The notes beneath the pieces were generated by a model, which was not told the origin of the DNA, searched no databases, and saw only the letters and a program-made list of their open reading frames with translations. From Mycobacterium sp. Z3061 (GTDB lineage: Bacteria > Actinomycetota > Actinomycetes > Mycobacteriales > Mycobacteriaceae): a DNA stretch of 64,000 nucleotides. The position numbers were made by a program, and so were the translations under genes. Shown in pieces: positions 19,704 through 27,322 of this stretch; the first letter of the stretch is position 1, and every line of letters begins with the position of its first letter. Where the stretch lies: positions 4,340,001 through 4,404,000 of the forward strand of contig NZ_CP134062.1 of NCBI RefSeq assembly GCF_031583025.1, written 5' to 3'.

Positions 19704-21989
19704 GTGACCGGCAGTCAGAGGCATTTCGCGCTCTCGGCGCCGGACGGTCAGTCAGTACCCGACCTGCTCCCGGCCGGTACGCCTATTGACCTGGACAACT
19801 GCGCCCGCGAACCCATACACATCCCCGGCAGCATTCAGCCCCGCGGGGTGCTCGCGGTGGTGCGCGAACCCGATTTCGAAGTACGCCAGGTCAGCGCCAA
19901 CGTCGAAGAATTGCTCGGTCGCGCGGTAGACGATGTGGTGGGCCGGCCCCTGTCGGCCCTGATGGGAGCCGAACAGGCAAGCCGAGTCGAGCAGGCGGCG
20001 TCGACATTCGGCGATCTGAGCCAGCGCAACCCGCTGGAATGCGACATCGACGTCGCCGGGCAGCCACGGGCGTTCGACGCCATCTTGCACCGGGGACCCG
20101 GCGGCGTGCTGCTGGTCGAGATCGAGGTCGCTTACGGCGAGCGGCCGTTCTCCTTCCCCAACACCTATCAGGCGGTCCGCAGCTCGGTCGAGGAGCTCAA
20201 CCGGGCCGAGACGCTGGCAGACCTTTACGCGATCACCGCGCGCGCCGTCCGCGACCTCACCGGCTTCGACAGGGTGATGGTTTACCGCTACGACGAGGCC
20301 TACAACGGCGAGGTGGTCGCCGAATGCAAGCGCGACGACCTCAATTCGTTTCTCGGTCTGCACTACCCGTCCACCGATATCCCGGCCCAGGCCCGCGCGT
20401 TGTACGAGAAGAACTGGCTGCGGCTGATCGACGATGTCGACTACACACCCGCACCACTGGTGCCGGCGATGGACCCGGATTCCGGTGCGCCCCTGGACCT
20501 CACCCACGCGACCCTGCGCAGCGTCTCCCCGATTCACATCGAGTACCTGCAAAACATGGGCGTGCATGCGTCGATGTCGATCTCGTTGCTACGTCACGGC
20601 CGGCTGTGGGGGCTCATCGCCTGCCACCACTACGCCGGTGCGCATCTGCCACCGTTCGGCACCCGCGCGGCCGCGGAGTTCCTCGGGTCGACCCTGTCGC
20701 TCCGGCTGGTCGACCGGTTCGAAGGCGACCAACTGCACAAGCGACTATCCGCCCAAGCGGTGCTGGCCAAGCTGACCGCAGCTGCCCTGGATGACAGGGA
20801 ACCGCTTTCCGCGGCACTGCTCGGCGCGCCCGACCTGCTGGACCTGGTGCCTGCCGACGGTGTGATCGTCGACATCCAGGGCGATTACCGGACCCACGGC
20901 TCAGTTCCCCCGCCGCAGATCGTGTCCGCCGTCGCGGCCTGGGCACGCGGTGCCGGAGACGAGATCGCCAGCACCGACTGCCTGTCCCACGAGTTGCCCG
21001 AACTCAACCTCGATCAGCAGTTAGCCGCCGGCGCGCTCGCGCTGAATCTGCCCGACGGGCAGTGCGCCATCTGGTTCCGCCGGGAGGTGCTGCGCTCGGT
21101 GGATTGGGGCGGCGACCCGCACAACAAGACGATCATCCAAGGCGAGGGTGACGAGATCCGGTTGAGCCCCCGCAAGTCATTTGACCGTTGGCGCGAGGTG
21201 GTCCGCGAGCGCAGCGATCCTTGGACCCTGAGCGAGACGGAATCCGCCGAGTCTTTGCGGCGCCACCTGGTGGAGTCGCTGTACCGGCGCACCCGGGGCG
21301 CCCTGCGGGTGGCCGAGCGGGTACAGCGAAGCTTGCTGCCCGAGTGCATCCCGGCGCTGCCGGACTGGCATCTGTCGGCCCATTACGAACCTGCGGCGGG
21401 CGACAACGTCGGCGGCGACTGGTACGACGCGTTCAAACTGCGTGACGGCCGGTTGGTCGTGCTGATCGGCGACGTGGCTGGACACGGCATCACCGCGGCC
21501 GGCACCATGGCGCAGCTGCGCAACGCCCTGCGGGCCCAGTTGTTCGCCGGTGCCACGCCTGCCGACGCGCTGGGCCAGCTGAACGACTTCTGCCTGCACA
21601 TGATGCCCAGCGCGTTCGCCACCGTCGTCGCCGCCCGGGTCGACCTTGACTCGGGACGGGTCGAGGCCGCCTGCGCGGGCCACTTGAAGCCCTACCTGAC
21701 GAACTCCTCACCGATCGCGTTTCAGGCACCGATTCAGCTGTCGCCGCCCATCGGCATCAAAGGTGTGCGCTACGAACCGAGTGTGTTCACCGTCGAGCCC
21801 GGACACGGGCTGGTTTTGTACTCCGACGGTCTGGTGGAGCGCCGCGGTGAGTCGATAGACGACGGTCTGGATCGGTTGGCCCGGACCCTCGGCCGCGGCG
21901 ACACCGCGCCGGCCTCGTGGATCTGGACCGAGATGGCCTCGGACAACATCGACGACGACGTGACCGTCGTCGCGCTGCGCCGGCCCTGA
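19704..21989 (+). CDS. Bacteriophytochrome with PP2C/SpoIIE phosphatase output
   Basis: 761-residue red/far-red photoreceptor fused to a serine phosphatase. The PAS domain (about 20-130) carries the biliverdin-attachment Cys33 in DNCAREPIHIPGSIQPRG; the usual QPHG is QPRG here. The GAF chromophore domain (about 150-330) retains PSTDIPAQARALY, SPIHIEYLQNMG and CHHY. The PHY domain (about 340-520) has the tongue motifs WFRREVLRSVDWGG and SPRKSF. Output is PP2C, not a histidine kinase: GGDWYDAF, IGDVAGHG, LYSDGLVERR and DDDVTVVAL (about 555-760). The expected action is light-dependent dephosphorylation of a STAS protein. The GTG start at 19704 is chosen; the open frame to 19593 adds a non-family extension. 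The STAS and anti-sigma genes face it. Confidence 0.93.
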   Translation: MTGSQRHFALSAPDGQSVPDLLPAGTPIDLDNCAREPIHIPGSIQPRGVLAVVREPDFEVRQVSANVEELLGRAVDDVVGRPLSALMGAEQASRVEQAASTFGDLSQRNPLECDIDVAGQPRAFDAILHRGPGGVLLVEIEVAYGERPFSFPNTYQAVRSSVEELNRAETLADLYAITARAVRDLTGFDRVMVYRYDEAYNGEVVAECKRDDLNSFLGLHYPSTDIPAQARALYEKNWLRLIDDVDYTPAPLVPAMDPDSGAPLDLTHATLRSVSPIHIEYLQNMGVHASMSISLLRHGRLWGLIACHHYAGAHLPPFGTRAAAEFLGSTLSLRLVDRFEGDQLHKRLSAQAVLAKLTAAALDDREPLSAALLGAPDLLDLVPADGVIVDIQGDYRTHGSVPPPQIVSAVAAWARGAGDEIASTDCLSHELPELNLDQQLAAGALALNLPDGQCAIWFRREVLRSVDWGGDPHNKTIIQGEGDEIRLSPRKSFDRWREVVRERSDPWTLSETESAESLRRHLVESLYRRTRGALRVAERVQRSLLPECIPALPDWHLSAHYEPAAGDNVGGDWYDAFKLRDGRLVVLIGDVAGHGITAAGTMAQLRNALRAQLFAGATPADALGQLNDFCLHMMPSAFATVVAARVDLDSGRVEAACAGHLKPYLTNSSPIAFQAPIQLSPPIGIKGVRYEPSVFTVEPGHGLVLYSDGLVERRGESIDDGLDRLARTLGRGDTAPASWIWTEMASDNIDDDVTVVALRRP

Positions 21990-22019
21990 GACCCGCGGCG
22001 CAGCCGGGCGAAGCGGGTC
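21990..22019. terminator. Hairpin between convergent phytochrome and STAS genes
   Basis: GACCCGC (21990-21996) pairs perfectly with GCGGGTC (22013-22019) over a 16-base loop, directly after the phytochrome stop and 11 bases before the end of the STAS gene. The position suits a bidirectional terminator; no T tract follows. Confidence 0.5.
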
Positions 22020-22029
22020 ACGAGCCCGT

Positions 22030-22479
22030 TCAGCTGGCCTGAACGCGCCCCTGTTCGACCAGTTGCAGGCACTGCGGCGCCGTCTCGTGCACGGGCAGCA
22101 CGTCGCTGAGTCCGCACACCGCGACGGTTCGCGCAACCGACGGCTGCAGACTGACCAGGCACATCTCGATGCCACGCTCCCGGCACCGGTTGGCCTCTTC
22201 GGCCAGCGTCAGCAGCGAGGAGCACGACATGAAGTCCACGCTGTTGACGTCGACCATGAACAGCTGCGGAGCGCTCGCGAACGCCGAAGCCTCCGTCAGC
22301 AGCAACCGCCAGGTGTCGTCATTCAACGCGTCGATCTCGCCGCCGACGTAGACGATGACAGCGGCATCAAAGCCCTGGACAGCGGCCCGCAGGGTACTGG
22401 TTTCGGCGCCCAGTTCGGAGACCAGCTTTGCGCTCAACCTTAAGGGAGCGGCAAACACTTCGGTGGCGGCAAGACTCAT
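22030..22479 (-). CDS. STAS-domain anti-anti-sigma factor
   Basis: 149-residue protein with a STAS domain at about 35-135. VIVYVGGEIDALNDDTWRLLL and LFMVDVNSVDFMSCSSLLTLAEEA mark the fold; the serine cluster MSCSS is at the position where RsbV/SpoIIAA proteins are phosphorylated. The usual D-S-x-G is not conserved, so the phosphosite needs testing. The ATG at 22479 follows AGGAG. It is on the same strand as the RsbW-like kinase 106 bases upstream and faces the phytochrome-phosphatase, so the three are a plausible partner-switching set controlling a sigma factor encoded elsewhere. Confidence 0.88.
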   Translation of the reverse strand: MSLAATEVFAAPLRLSAKLVSELGAETSTLRAAVQGFDAAVIVYVGGEIDALNDDTWRLLLTEASAFASAPQLFMVDVNSVDFMSCSSLLTLAEEANRCRERGIEMCLVSLQPSVARTVAVCGLSDVLPVHETAPQCLQLVEQGRVQAS

Positions 22480-22585
22480 GACGCGCTCCTCGGTATCAGA
22501 ACCCACTGCGTGGACGGAGGCTGGCGGCCCCGTGTCTGGAACCTGTCGAGGATTAGCCGTATTCGGCGCGCTTGAAACCCCGGCT

Positions 22586-23119
22586 TCAACTTGCCTGGCT
22601 GAGGACGAAGCTTTTGGGCGGACATCCGTAGAACCGGAGACGTACGGTGGTGCCGTCGCCACCCCCGTCTATGGCGCAGTCATCGGCGAGTGCGCGCATC
22701 AACAGGATGCCGCGGCCTCGCATGCTGGAGACCTCGAAATCCGGTTCCAGCCAGCGTCCGTGGTCGACGACATGCACCTGCAGCTCGGTGGTGGCCGGGT
22801 AGTAGCCGATCTGGAGCGTCATGGTGCCGACATCGCCGACGACGCGATAGGCGTGGTCGGCGCAGTTGGACATCGCTTCGTCGGTGGCCAGCACGATATC
22901 GGCGATCCGCTCCTCCCCGAGCTCCAGATGCCGGTCCAGCCATTCGCCGAAAGAGCGGCGGAAGGTCGCCACGGTACGCGCATCGGCGGTGCCGGTGTGC
23001 GCATGCCAAATCTCGTCGGCCTCTCCGATGCCGACGGGATCATTTGACGTGGAACCGCTCACGGCTAGTCGGCTACCCGAATGCTTCCGCGGATACACCT
23101 GATGTGATCGGTCCCCCAT
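22586..23119 (-). CDS. RsbW-like anti-sigma serine kinase (HATPase_c)
   Basis: 177-residue single-domain GHKL ATPase of the RsbW/SpoIIAB class. N box DEAMSNCADHAY (about 85), G1 box VVDHGRW and G2 box SMRGRGILLMRAL are intact. Such proteins bind a sigma factor and phosphorylate their STAS antagonist. The start is uncertain: ATG 23119 has no good ribosome site, and the first 30 residues may not be translated. It is upstream of the STAS gene on the same strand. No sigma factor gene is present in the window. Confidence 0.87.
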   Translation of the reverse strand: MGDRSHQVYPRKHSGSRLAVSGSTSNDPVGIGEADEIWHAHTGTADARTVATFRRSFGEWLDRHLELGEERIADIVLATDEAMSNCADHAYRVVGDVGTMTLQIGYYPATTELQVHVVDHGRWLEPDFEVSSMRGRGILLMRALADDCAIDGGGDGTTVRLRFYGCPPKSFVLSQAS

Positions 23120-23168
23120 AGATTTTGGGGACTCGTCGTGCTTTTGTGACCGCCGCGTGACGCCGAAC

Positions 23169-23795
23169 CTAGCTCTTCGTGCCCACCGTGATCAGGTCCG
23201 AGATGATCTGGGTCCAGATCGGGCGACGGATGCGGTGCTGGTCACTGACGGTGAAACCGGCGTCCTCGAACAGGGTTCGCATCTCCCCGGGTGGCGGGTT
23301 GTGCTGCGGTTTCCAGCGACTGGGAACCTGCACCAGGTGCCGGCGTGCGCTGAGGGTCGCCACGGCCGCCAGACCACCCGGCGCGAGCACGCGATGAAAC
23401 TCGCGCAGCGCCGCCGGTTGGTCGAAGAAATGAAACGCCGAGGTCGTCACGACCGCGTCCAGTGCGCCGTCGTCGAACGGAAGCTGTTCGGCGGGGCTTC
23501 GCAACCAGTGCACCCGATCAGATTTCGCGCGAGCCTGGGCCAGCATGCCGTCGGACATGTCCACGCCGTAGATCTCGTCGGGATTCAGTTCCCGCTCGAT
23601 CCGGGAACTGAGAACACCCGTCCCACAAGCGATGTCGGCGATCCTGCGGGACTGGTGGGCACGCAGCTGGGCGATCACCTCGTCATGCGGGGGCCGATAG
23701 ACCCATTGCTGCAGAAACGGCAGGTCGTAGGCCGGGGACAACAGGCTCCACATCCCCGTGACCGCGCTGTTCAGCGTGCGGCGCGGGGCGCTCAC
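23169..23795 (-). CDS. Class I SAM-dependent methyltransferase (type 11)
   Basis: 208-residue methyltransferase with SAM motif [16 protein letters not shown] (about 50), acidic loop YGVDMSDGM, motif [20 protein letters not shown], and [11 protein letters not shown]. Substrate unknown. Its GTG start (23795-23793) overlaps the stop of the upstream methyltransferase gene as GTGA, so both are expressed together. Confidence 0.88.
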   Translation of the reverse strand: MSAPRRTLNSAVTGMWSLLSPAYDLPFLQQWVYRPPHDEVIAQLRAHQSRRIADIACGTGVLSSRIERELNPDEIYGVDMSDGMLAQARAKSDRVHWLRSPAEQLPFDDGALDAVVTTSAFHFFDQPAALREFHRVLAPGGLAAVATLSARRHLVQVPSRWKPQHNPPPGEMRTLFEDAGFTVSDQHRIRRPIWTQIISDLITVGTKS

Positions 23796-24724
23796 TTATG
23801 CAGAACCGACGCGTAGTAGACGGTGTCGGCCATCGACACCGAGTCGTGAACCTGCGGGACGGCCTCGAGTCCGTTGTCGGCCAGCAGCTGACTCATCGGG
23901 GTGCCGGTCGAACGCCAGCCCAGCTCATCGAGGTAGGTGGCGACATCCTTGCGTTCTCCCTCGAATCCGAGTTCGTCCCAGTCGAGTTCGAACCCGTGCT
24001 CGCGCCACTTGGCCGTGGACCGGCGCATCATCTCGCGCGCTTGTTCCATATCCCGCTCCGGCTGTGGCGGAAGGGCTTCAACCGCCAACCGGCTGCCCTC
24101 GGCGCTGAGCGCGGTGATGTTGTCCATGAGCAGATCCTGCGCCTCGGGCGGCAGGTACCCGAGCAACCCCTCGGCAATCCACGCGGTGCGCCGGCCAGGG
24201 TCCAGGCCGGCGTCCCGCAGGGCCGCGGGCCAGTCCTGCCGCAGGTCGATGGCGACAGTGCGCAGGTCCGCCTTGGGCGCCGCGCCCAGTCGGGCCAGCG
24301 TGGACGTCTTGAAGGCGATCACCTCGGGCTGGTCGATCTCGAAGACGGTCATGTCGTCCGGCCAGCTCAGGCGGTAAGCGCGGGCGTCCAGGCCGGAGGC
24401 GAGGATGACGGCCTGCCGGATGCCCGACTGAATCGCATTCTGGAAGAACGAGTCGAAGAAGCGGGTCCGCGCGGCCATCGCGGCGGGCATATGCGCCAGC
24501 TTCCAGCTCGACTCCTCGTCGTCAACGTCGGAGGCCGCGAGGTCGCCGGTGACCCATCGGGTGAAGAAATCCACTCCGACGGCCCGAACCAGCGGTTCGG
24601 CGAACTGATCGTTGATGACCGGGTTGTCCGCATTCGTCGCGATCGCGCGGGCAGCGGCCACCATTGTCGCCGTCGCTCCCACGCTGGTAGCCAGGTCCCA
24701 GGTGTCGTTTTCCGTACGTGGCAC
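23792..24724 (-). CDS. TIGR00027/LCM-type SAM-dependent methyltransferase
   Basis: 310-residue member of the large mycobacterial family of putative methyltransferases (PF04072). Characteristic stretches are the N-terminal [25 protein letters not shown], the [19 protein letters not shown] motif, [13 protein letters not shown] and [13 protein letters not shown]. The GTG at 24724 after GGGAG gives the standard family start; the frame opens further to a TTG at 24748. Substrates of this family are mostly unknown. A repeated operator-like sequence lies just upstream. Confidence 0.92.
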   Translation of the reverse strand: MPRTENDTWDLATSVGATATMVAAARAIATNADNPVINDQFAEPLVRAVGVDFFTRWVTGDLAASDVDDEESSWKLAHMPAAMAARTRFFDSFFQNAIQSGIRQAVILASGLDARAYRLSWPDDMTVFEIDQPEVIAFKTSTLARLGAAPKADLRTVAIDLRQDWPAALRDAGLDPGRRTAWIAEGLLGYLPPEAQDLLMDNITALSAEGSRLAVEALPPQPERDMEQAREMMRRSTAKWREHGFELDWDELGFEGERKDVATYLDELGWRSTGTPMSQLLADNGLEAVPQVHDSVSMADTVYYASVLHK

Positions 24725-24752
24725 GCGCGTCTCCCATGTCCGACTCAAAGAT

Positions 24753-24778
24753 ACTTAGCTAGTTTAACACTTAGCTAG
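24753..24778. promoter_or_regulatory. Operator-like repeat ACTTAGCTAG x2 upstream of methyltransferase operon
   Basis: ACTTAGCTAG occurs at 24753-24762 and again at 24769-24778, 16 bases apart, each containing the palindrome TAGCTA. The AT-rich block lies 28-54 bases upstream of the methyltransferase GTG, so it may be a promoter/operator for a TetR- or MarR-like repressor. No such gene is adjacent. Confidence 0.5.
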
Positions 24779-24834
24779 GTTAATGACCCGGGCGGGGACG
24801 CAGGTGTGAAGCAGCTCACTCGCGCTCTGCGGCG

Positions 24835-25104
24835 CTAGCGGCCGGGGCCGCCGGGGCCGCCCGGGCCCCCAGGACCGCCGGGCCCGCCCGGGCCCCCAGG
24901 GCCGCCGGGGCCGCCGGGCCCACCGGGGCCCCCGGGTCCGTTCGCGGCGGGAGCTACGAACACGCACTCGTTCAACTGGACACTCCACGCCCAGCCGGGG
25001 GCGCAGTCGTCTGCCCGACTCACTGCCGGCACCACGAATGCCGGTAACACGCTGGACGCCAGAATGATCGCGCCGAAAGCGCAATGCCGGAGGAATCTGA
25101 CCAT
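24835..25104 (-). CDS. Small secreted protein with C-terminal Gly-Gly-Pro repeats
   Basis: 89-residue exported protein. A Sec signal peptide (residues 1-31, ending AVSRA before DD) is followed by a two-Cys segment (DDCAPGWAWS and NECVF) and a tail of about ten Gly-Gly-Pro triplets ending in Arg. The G-G-P tail may form an extended polyproline-II-like or collagen-like coil. Function unknown; similar Cys-pair secreted proteins with Gly/Pro tails occur in mycobacteria. The ATG at 25104 is used. The repeat DNA (24838-24930) is prone to slippage, so length polymorphism is expected. Confidence 0.75.
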   Translation of the reverse strand: MVRFLRHCAFGAIILASSVLPAFVVPAVSRADDCAPGWAWSVQLNECVFVAPAANGPGGPGGPGGPGGPGGPGGPGGPGGPGGPGGPGR

Positions 25105-25195
25105 TGCACGCCTCCCCTGTGTCATCGTCCGGCGATCCCCGGACGCCAGATCGATTGTGCTACCAGAGGGCGTGCGCAGGTAGTGGTTCGCCGGA

Positions 25196-26089
25196 CTAAC
25201 CGAACCGCAGCCCGCGCTTACGCGCCCAGAGCAGCGCCACGGCGGTTCCGATGACCCAGACCACCAGTGCCATGGCCAGATGCACAAAGCTCTTGGTGTC
25301 ACGGCCGAACACCGGCCCGATGGCCGCGGGAATCTGGGTCCACATGACCCGGTGCTCGATCCCGCCCATCGGATCGGCGACGTAATAGAGGGCGTAGGGC
25401 AGGGTGATCGCCACCAGCCAGCCGGCGGTGCGACGCAGGTTTCGCCGCTGTCGCCACCGCCGCAGCAGCGGCTCAGCGCCCACCGGGTGCAGCACCGAAA
25501 TGACATTGCCGACACCGAGCCAGGACACCAGGGGCACCGCGACGTTGGGGATGGTCATGGCCATCTGCGGTACCCCTTCCTTCCACATCGTCAGCGCCGC
25601 AGCCACCGCCAGGGTGGGCAGCCCGACGATCACGACCAGCGCCAGGTTCTTGATCACCAGCACCCGCCACAGCGGCACACCGGCCGACAGGCCCTGGGTG
25701 ACGCGATAGTGGTCACCGCCAAGCAGATTGGTGGTGGTCACATCGGCGAGGACGAATGACGAGAAGTAGGTGCTGACCAGGACCACCCAGTCGAGCTGAT
25801 TGTGATGGAAGTGGCGGGTGATGTGGTTGCTGTGCACGACCGACAACGGCTGGACCAACAACCAAGCCGCCGCGAGCACCAGGTTGGTCATGACGCCCGA
25901 CAACCAGGTGCGTGGCGGATGGAAGGCCCAACGGATCTCGGCGCCCACCGCCGGCAGTAGTGGCTTTTCGAAGTCGCTGGCGGCCCGCCGGGCCGCGGTG
26001 GGACGGGGGGCCGACGCACGAGCCAGCGCGCGCAACGCGGTGCGCACCCGCGCCTGCATGGGCGCCTCGGGCGTCTCTGTCTCGGACAT
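25196..26089 (-). CDS. Polytopic membrane protein, ABC-2 permease-like, unknown function
   Basis: 297-residue integral membrane protein. After a charged 40-residue N-terminus I count about six hydrophobic segments, including VMTNLVLAAAWLLVQPL, VVLVSTYFSSFVLADV, LVIKNLALVVIVGLPTLAV and VHLAMALVVWVIGTAVALLW. The overall plan resembles ABC-2 permeases, but no ATPase is nearby and no diagnostic motif is seen. The ATG at 26089 follows TAGGAG. The role cannot be assigned. Confidence 0.75.
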   Translation of the reverse strand: MSETETPEAPMQARVRTALRALARASAPRPTAARRAASDFEKPLLPAVGAEIRWAFHPPRTWLSGVMTNLVLAAAWLLVQPLSVVHSNHITRHFHHNQLDWVVLVSTYFSSFVLADVTTTNLLGGDHYRVTQGLSAGVPLWRVLVIKNLALVVIVGLPTLAVAAALTMWKEGVPQMAMTIPNVAVPLVSWLGVGNVISVLHPVGAEPLLRRWRQRRNLRRTAGWLVAITLPYALYYVADPMGGIEHRVMWTQIPAAIGPVFGRDTKSFVHLAMALVVWVIGTAVALLWARKRGLRFG

Positions 26090-26147
26090 CTACTCCTACC
26101 AAAACGGCTGTGCGTGCACGGTACCCGGCTTTGGCGTCGCTCCCGGG

Positions 26148-26759
26148 TCAGATCTCCCAATTGACGGTGAAGTCATGCCGCAGCACCAGGTCGACGAGGA
26201 CGTCGGTGCGGCTCGCGAGTTCCCACGAGTCGGCGGTGAATGCGTCGTGGGCGAAGAACGCGTAATTGATCGAGGTTTCCGGCGTGGTGCGCGACCGGTA
26301 CACAATGGCGTCGAGATCCGGCCACCAACGCCTGGCGGCGTCGGCGAGGTGGTGGCACTGCCGCCACACCCGCGCGCGCTGGCCGGTGCTGACCTGGTCG
26401 TCGACGTCGAGAGCATCGAGGTTGCGCTGGGTCCGCAGGTCGAAGATCCGCAGCGGCCTGGTCGAGACCAGTCGGATGAGGTACTGCGATGCGTGGTCGG
26501 CGGGGATGGTGCGGCCGGTATCCCGGTAGCGCTCGCGAAAGGCGCCCTCGGAAGCCGTTGCGGCATAACGGGTACGGAATGCGCCTGACACCGGGTCGAA
26601 CCGGAAGCGCGGCTGCGGAAATCCGTTCCAGGTCCAGTCGGCCGGCGCGGCGGCTTCGACTCGCCACAACTCGACACCGGCGGGCACCGTTCGGCTTGCC
26701 AGGCCCGCCGGGCGCCGCAACGGCAGCGAACGCCGGTAGCCGCCGGGGAGACTAGGCAC
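26148..26759 (-). CDS. RES-domain toxin
   Basis: 203-residue RES-family toxin; characterised members (e.g. MbcT) degrade NAD+. RES features are an early Arg in VELWRVEAA, the RFRFDPVSGAFRTRYAA block with Arg and Tyr, the Glu in ASEGAFRERYRD, and a Ser in IVYRSRTT. The GTG start at 26759 overlaps the last 8 bases of the antitoxin gene; the frame opens to 26990, but that part is antisense-like low-complexity sequence inside the antitoxin gene. The antitoxin-toxin order is that of mbcA-mbcT. Confidence 0.85.
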   Translation of the reverse strand: MPSLPGGYRRSLPLRRPAGLASRTVPAGVELWRVEAAAPADWTWNGFPQPRFRFDPVSGAFRTRYAATASEGAFRERYRDTGRTIPADHASQYLIRLVSTRPLRIFDLRTQRNLDALDVDDQVSTGQRARVWRQCHHLADAARRWWPDLDAIVYRSRTTPETSINYAFFAHDAFTADSWELASRTDVLVDLVLRHDFTVNWEI

Positions 26760-27264
26760 CGACGGCGTTGAGCAGCTGCCAGGCGGTGTTGGCGGTCTTC
26801 TTGCGGCGCAGCGCCTCGGAGATGGACGCACCCGCCAGCTCCTCGCGCTTGATCCGCATGATGCGATCGGCGACCACCGGGTCGGAGGTGAACCGCGCCA
26901 GCAAGACCAGGATCTGCGGAAGGTCGGAACGCAACCGGCCACCGTCGAACTGCCAGGCCGGAAACCACGTGTTGTTGCCGACTGTGACACCGAGAACCTT
27001 GCCGCGCCGGCGCAGTTCGTGGACCGCCTGGGGTGTCTCGTAGCCCAGCCGCGACTGAACCTCCCGCGTCGGCAGGGCGCCGGCCCGGAAATCGCTCAAC
27101 ACGCCGTCGCGCCGCTCGCTGTTGAGCTTGCGGGCGGCGACGCGTTCCAGCTCCTCCATGGGCACCGTCGGCACGTCCAGCAGCGCGTCGAGGAGCTTGG
27201 CGAAATCCGGGTCACGCCGGACGCGCTCCTCGACCTGGCTGACGAGCGCATTGACGGGAGACAT
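26752..27264 (-). CDS. Antitoxin partner of RES toxin (putative DNA-binding)
   Basis: 170-residue protein immediately upstream of and overlapping the RES toxin gene. The central part (about 60-105; REVQSRLGYETPQAVHELRRRG) looks like a helix-turn-helix, followed by a tryptophan-containing FPAWQFDGGRLRSDLP segment and a C-terminal helical region DPVVADRIMRIKREELAG, as in Xre/ParS-type antitoxins of RES systems. It is longer than MbcA (about 113 residues). It is likely autoregulatory, given the tandem repeat in its promoter. The antitoxin call rests on context plus this general pattern. Confidence 0.75.
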   Translation of the reverse strand: MSPVNALVSQVEERVRRDPDFAKLLDALLDVPTVPMEELERVAARKLNSERRDGVLSDFRAGALPTREVQSRLGYETPQAVHELRRRGKVLGVTVGNNTWFPAWQFDGGRLRSDLPQILVLLARFTSDPVVADRIMRIKREELAGASISEALRRKKTANTAWQLLNAVGA

Positions 27265-27270
27265 ACCGAC

Positions 27271-27307
27271 ATTCTATCCCCCGCCGCGGCAATTGAAACA
27301 ATTGAAA
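27271..27307 (-). promoter_or_regulatory. Leaderless promoter and tandem operator of the toxin-antitoxin operon
   Basis: On the minus strand a -10 like TAGAAT (27276-27271) ends 6 bases before the antitoxin ATG, which implies a leaderless transcript, common in mycobacteria. Upstream are two perfect tandem copies of TTTCAATTG (27307-27299 and 27298-27290), each with the palindrome CAATTG, a likely binding site for the antitoxin. Confidence 0.6.
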
Positions 27308-27322
27308 CAGACCGGCGGCGGG

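Noticed and set aside
24838..24930. Repeat array that might be taken for a CRISPR or minisatellite
   Set aside because: It is the in-frame Gly-Gly-Pro codon repeat of a secreted protein gene; no spacers.
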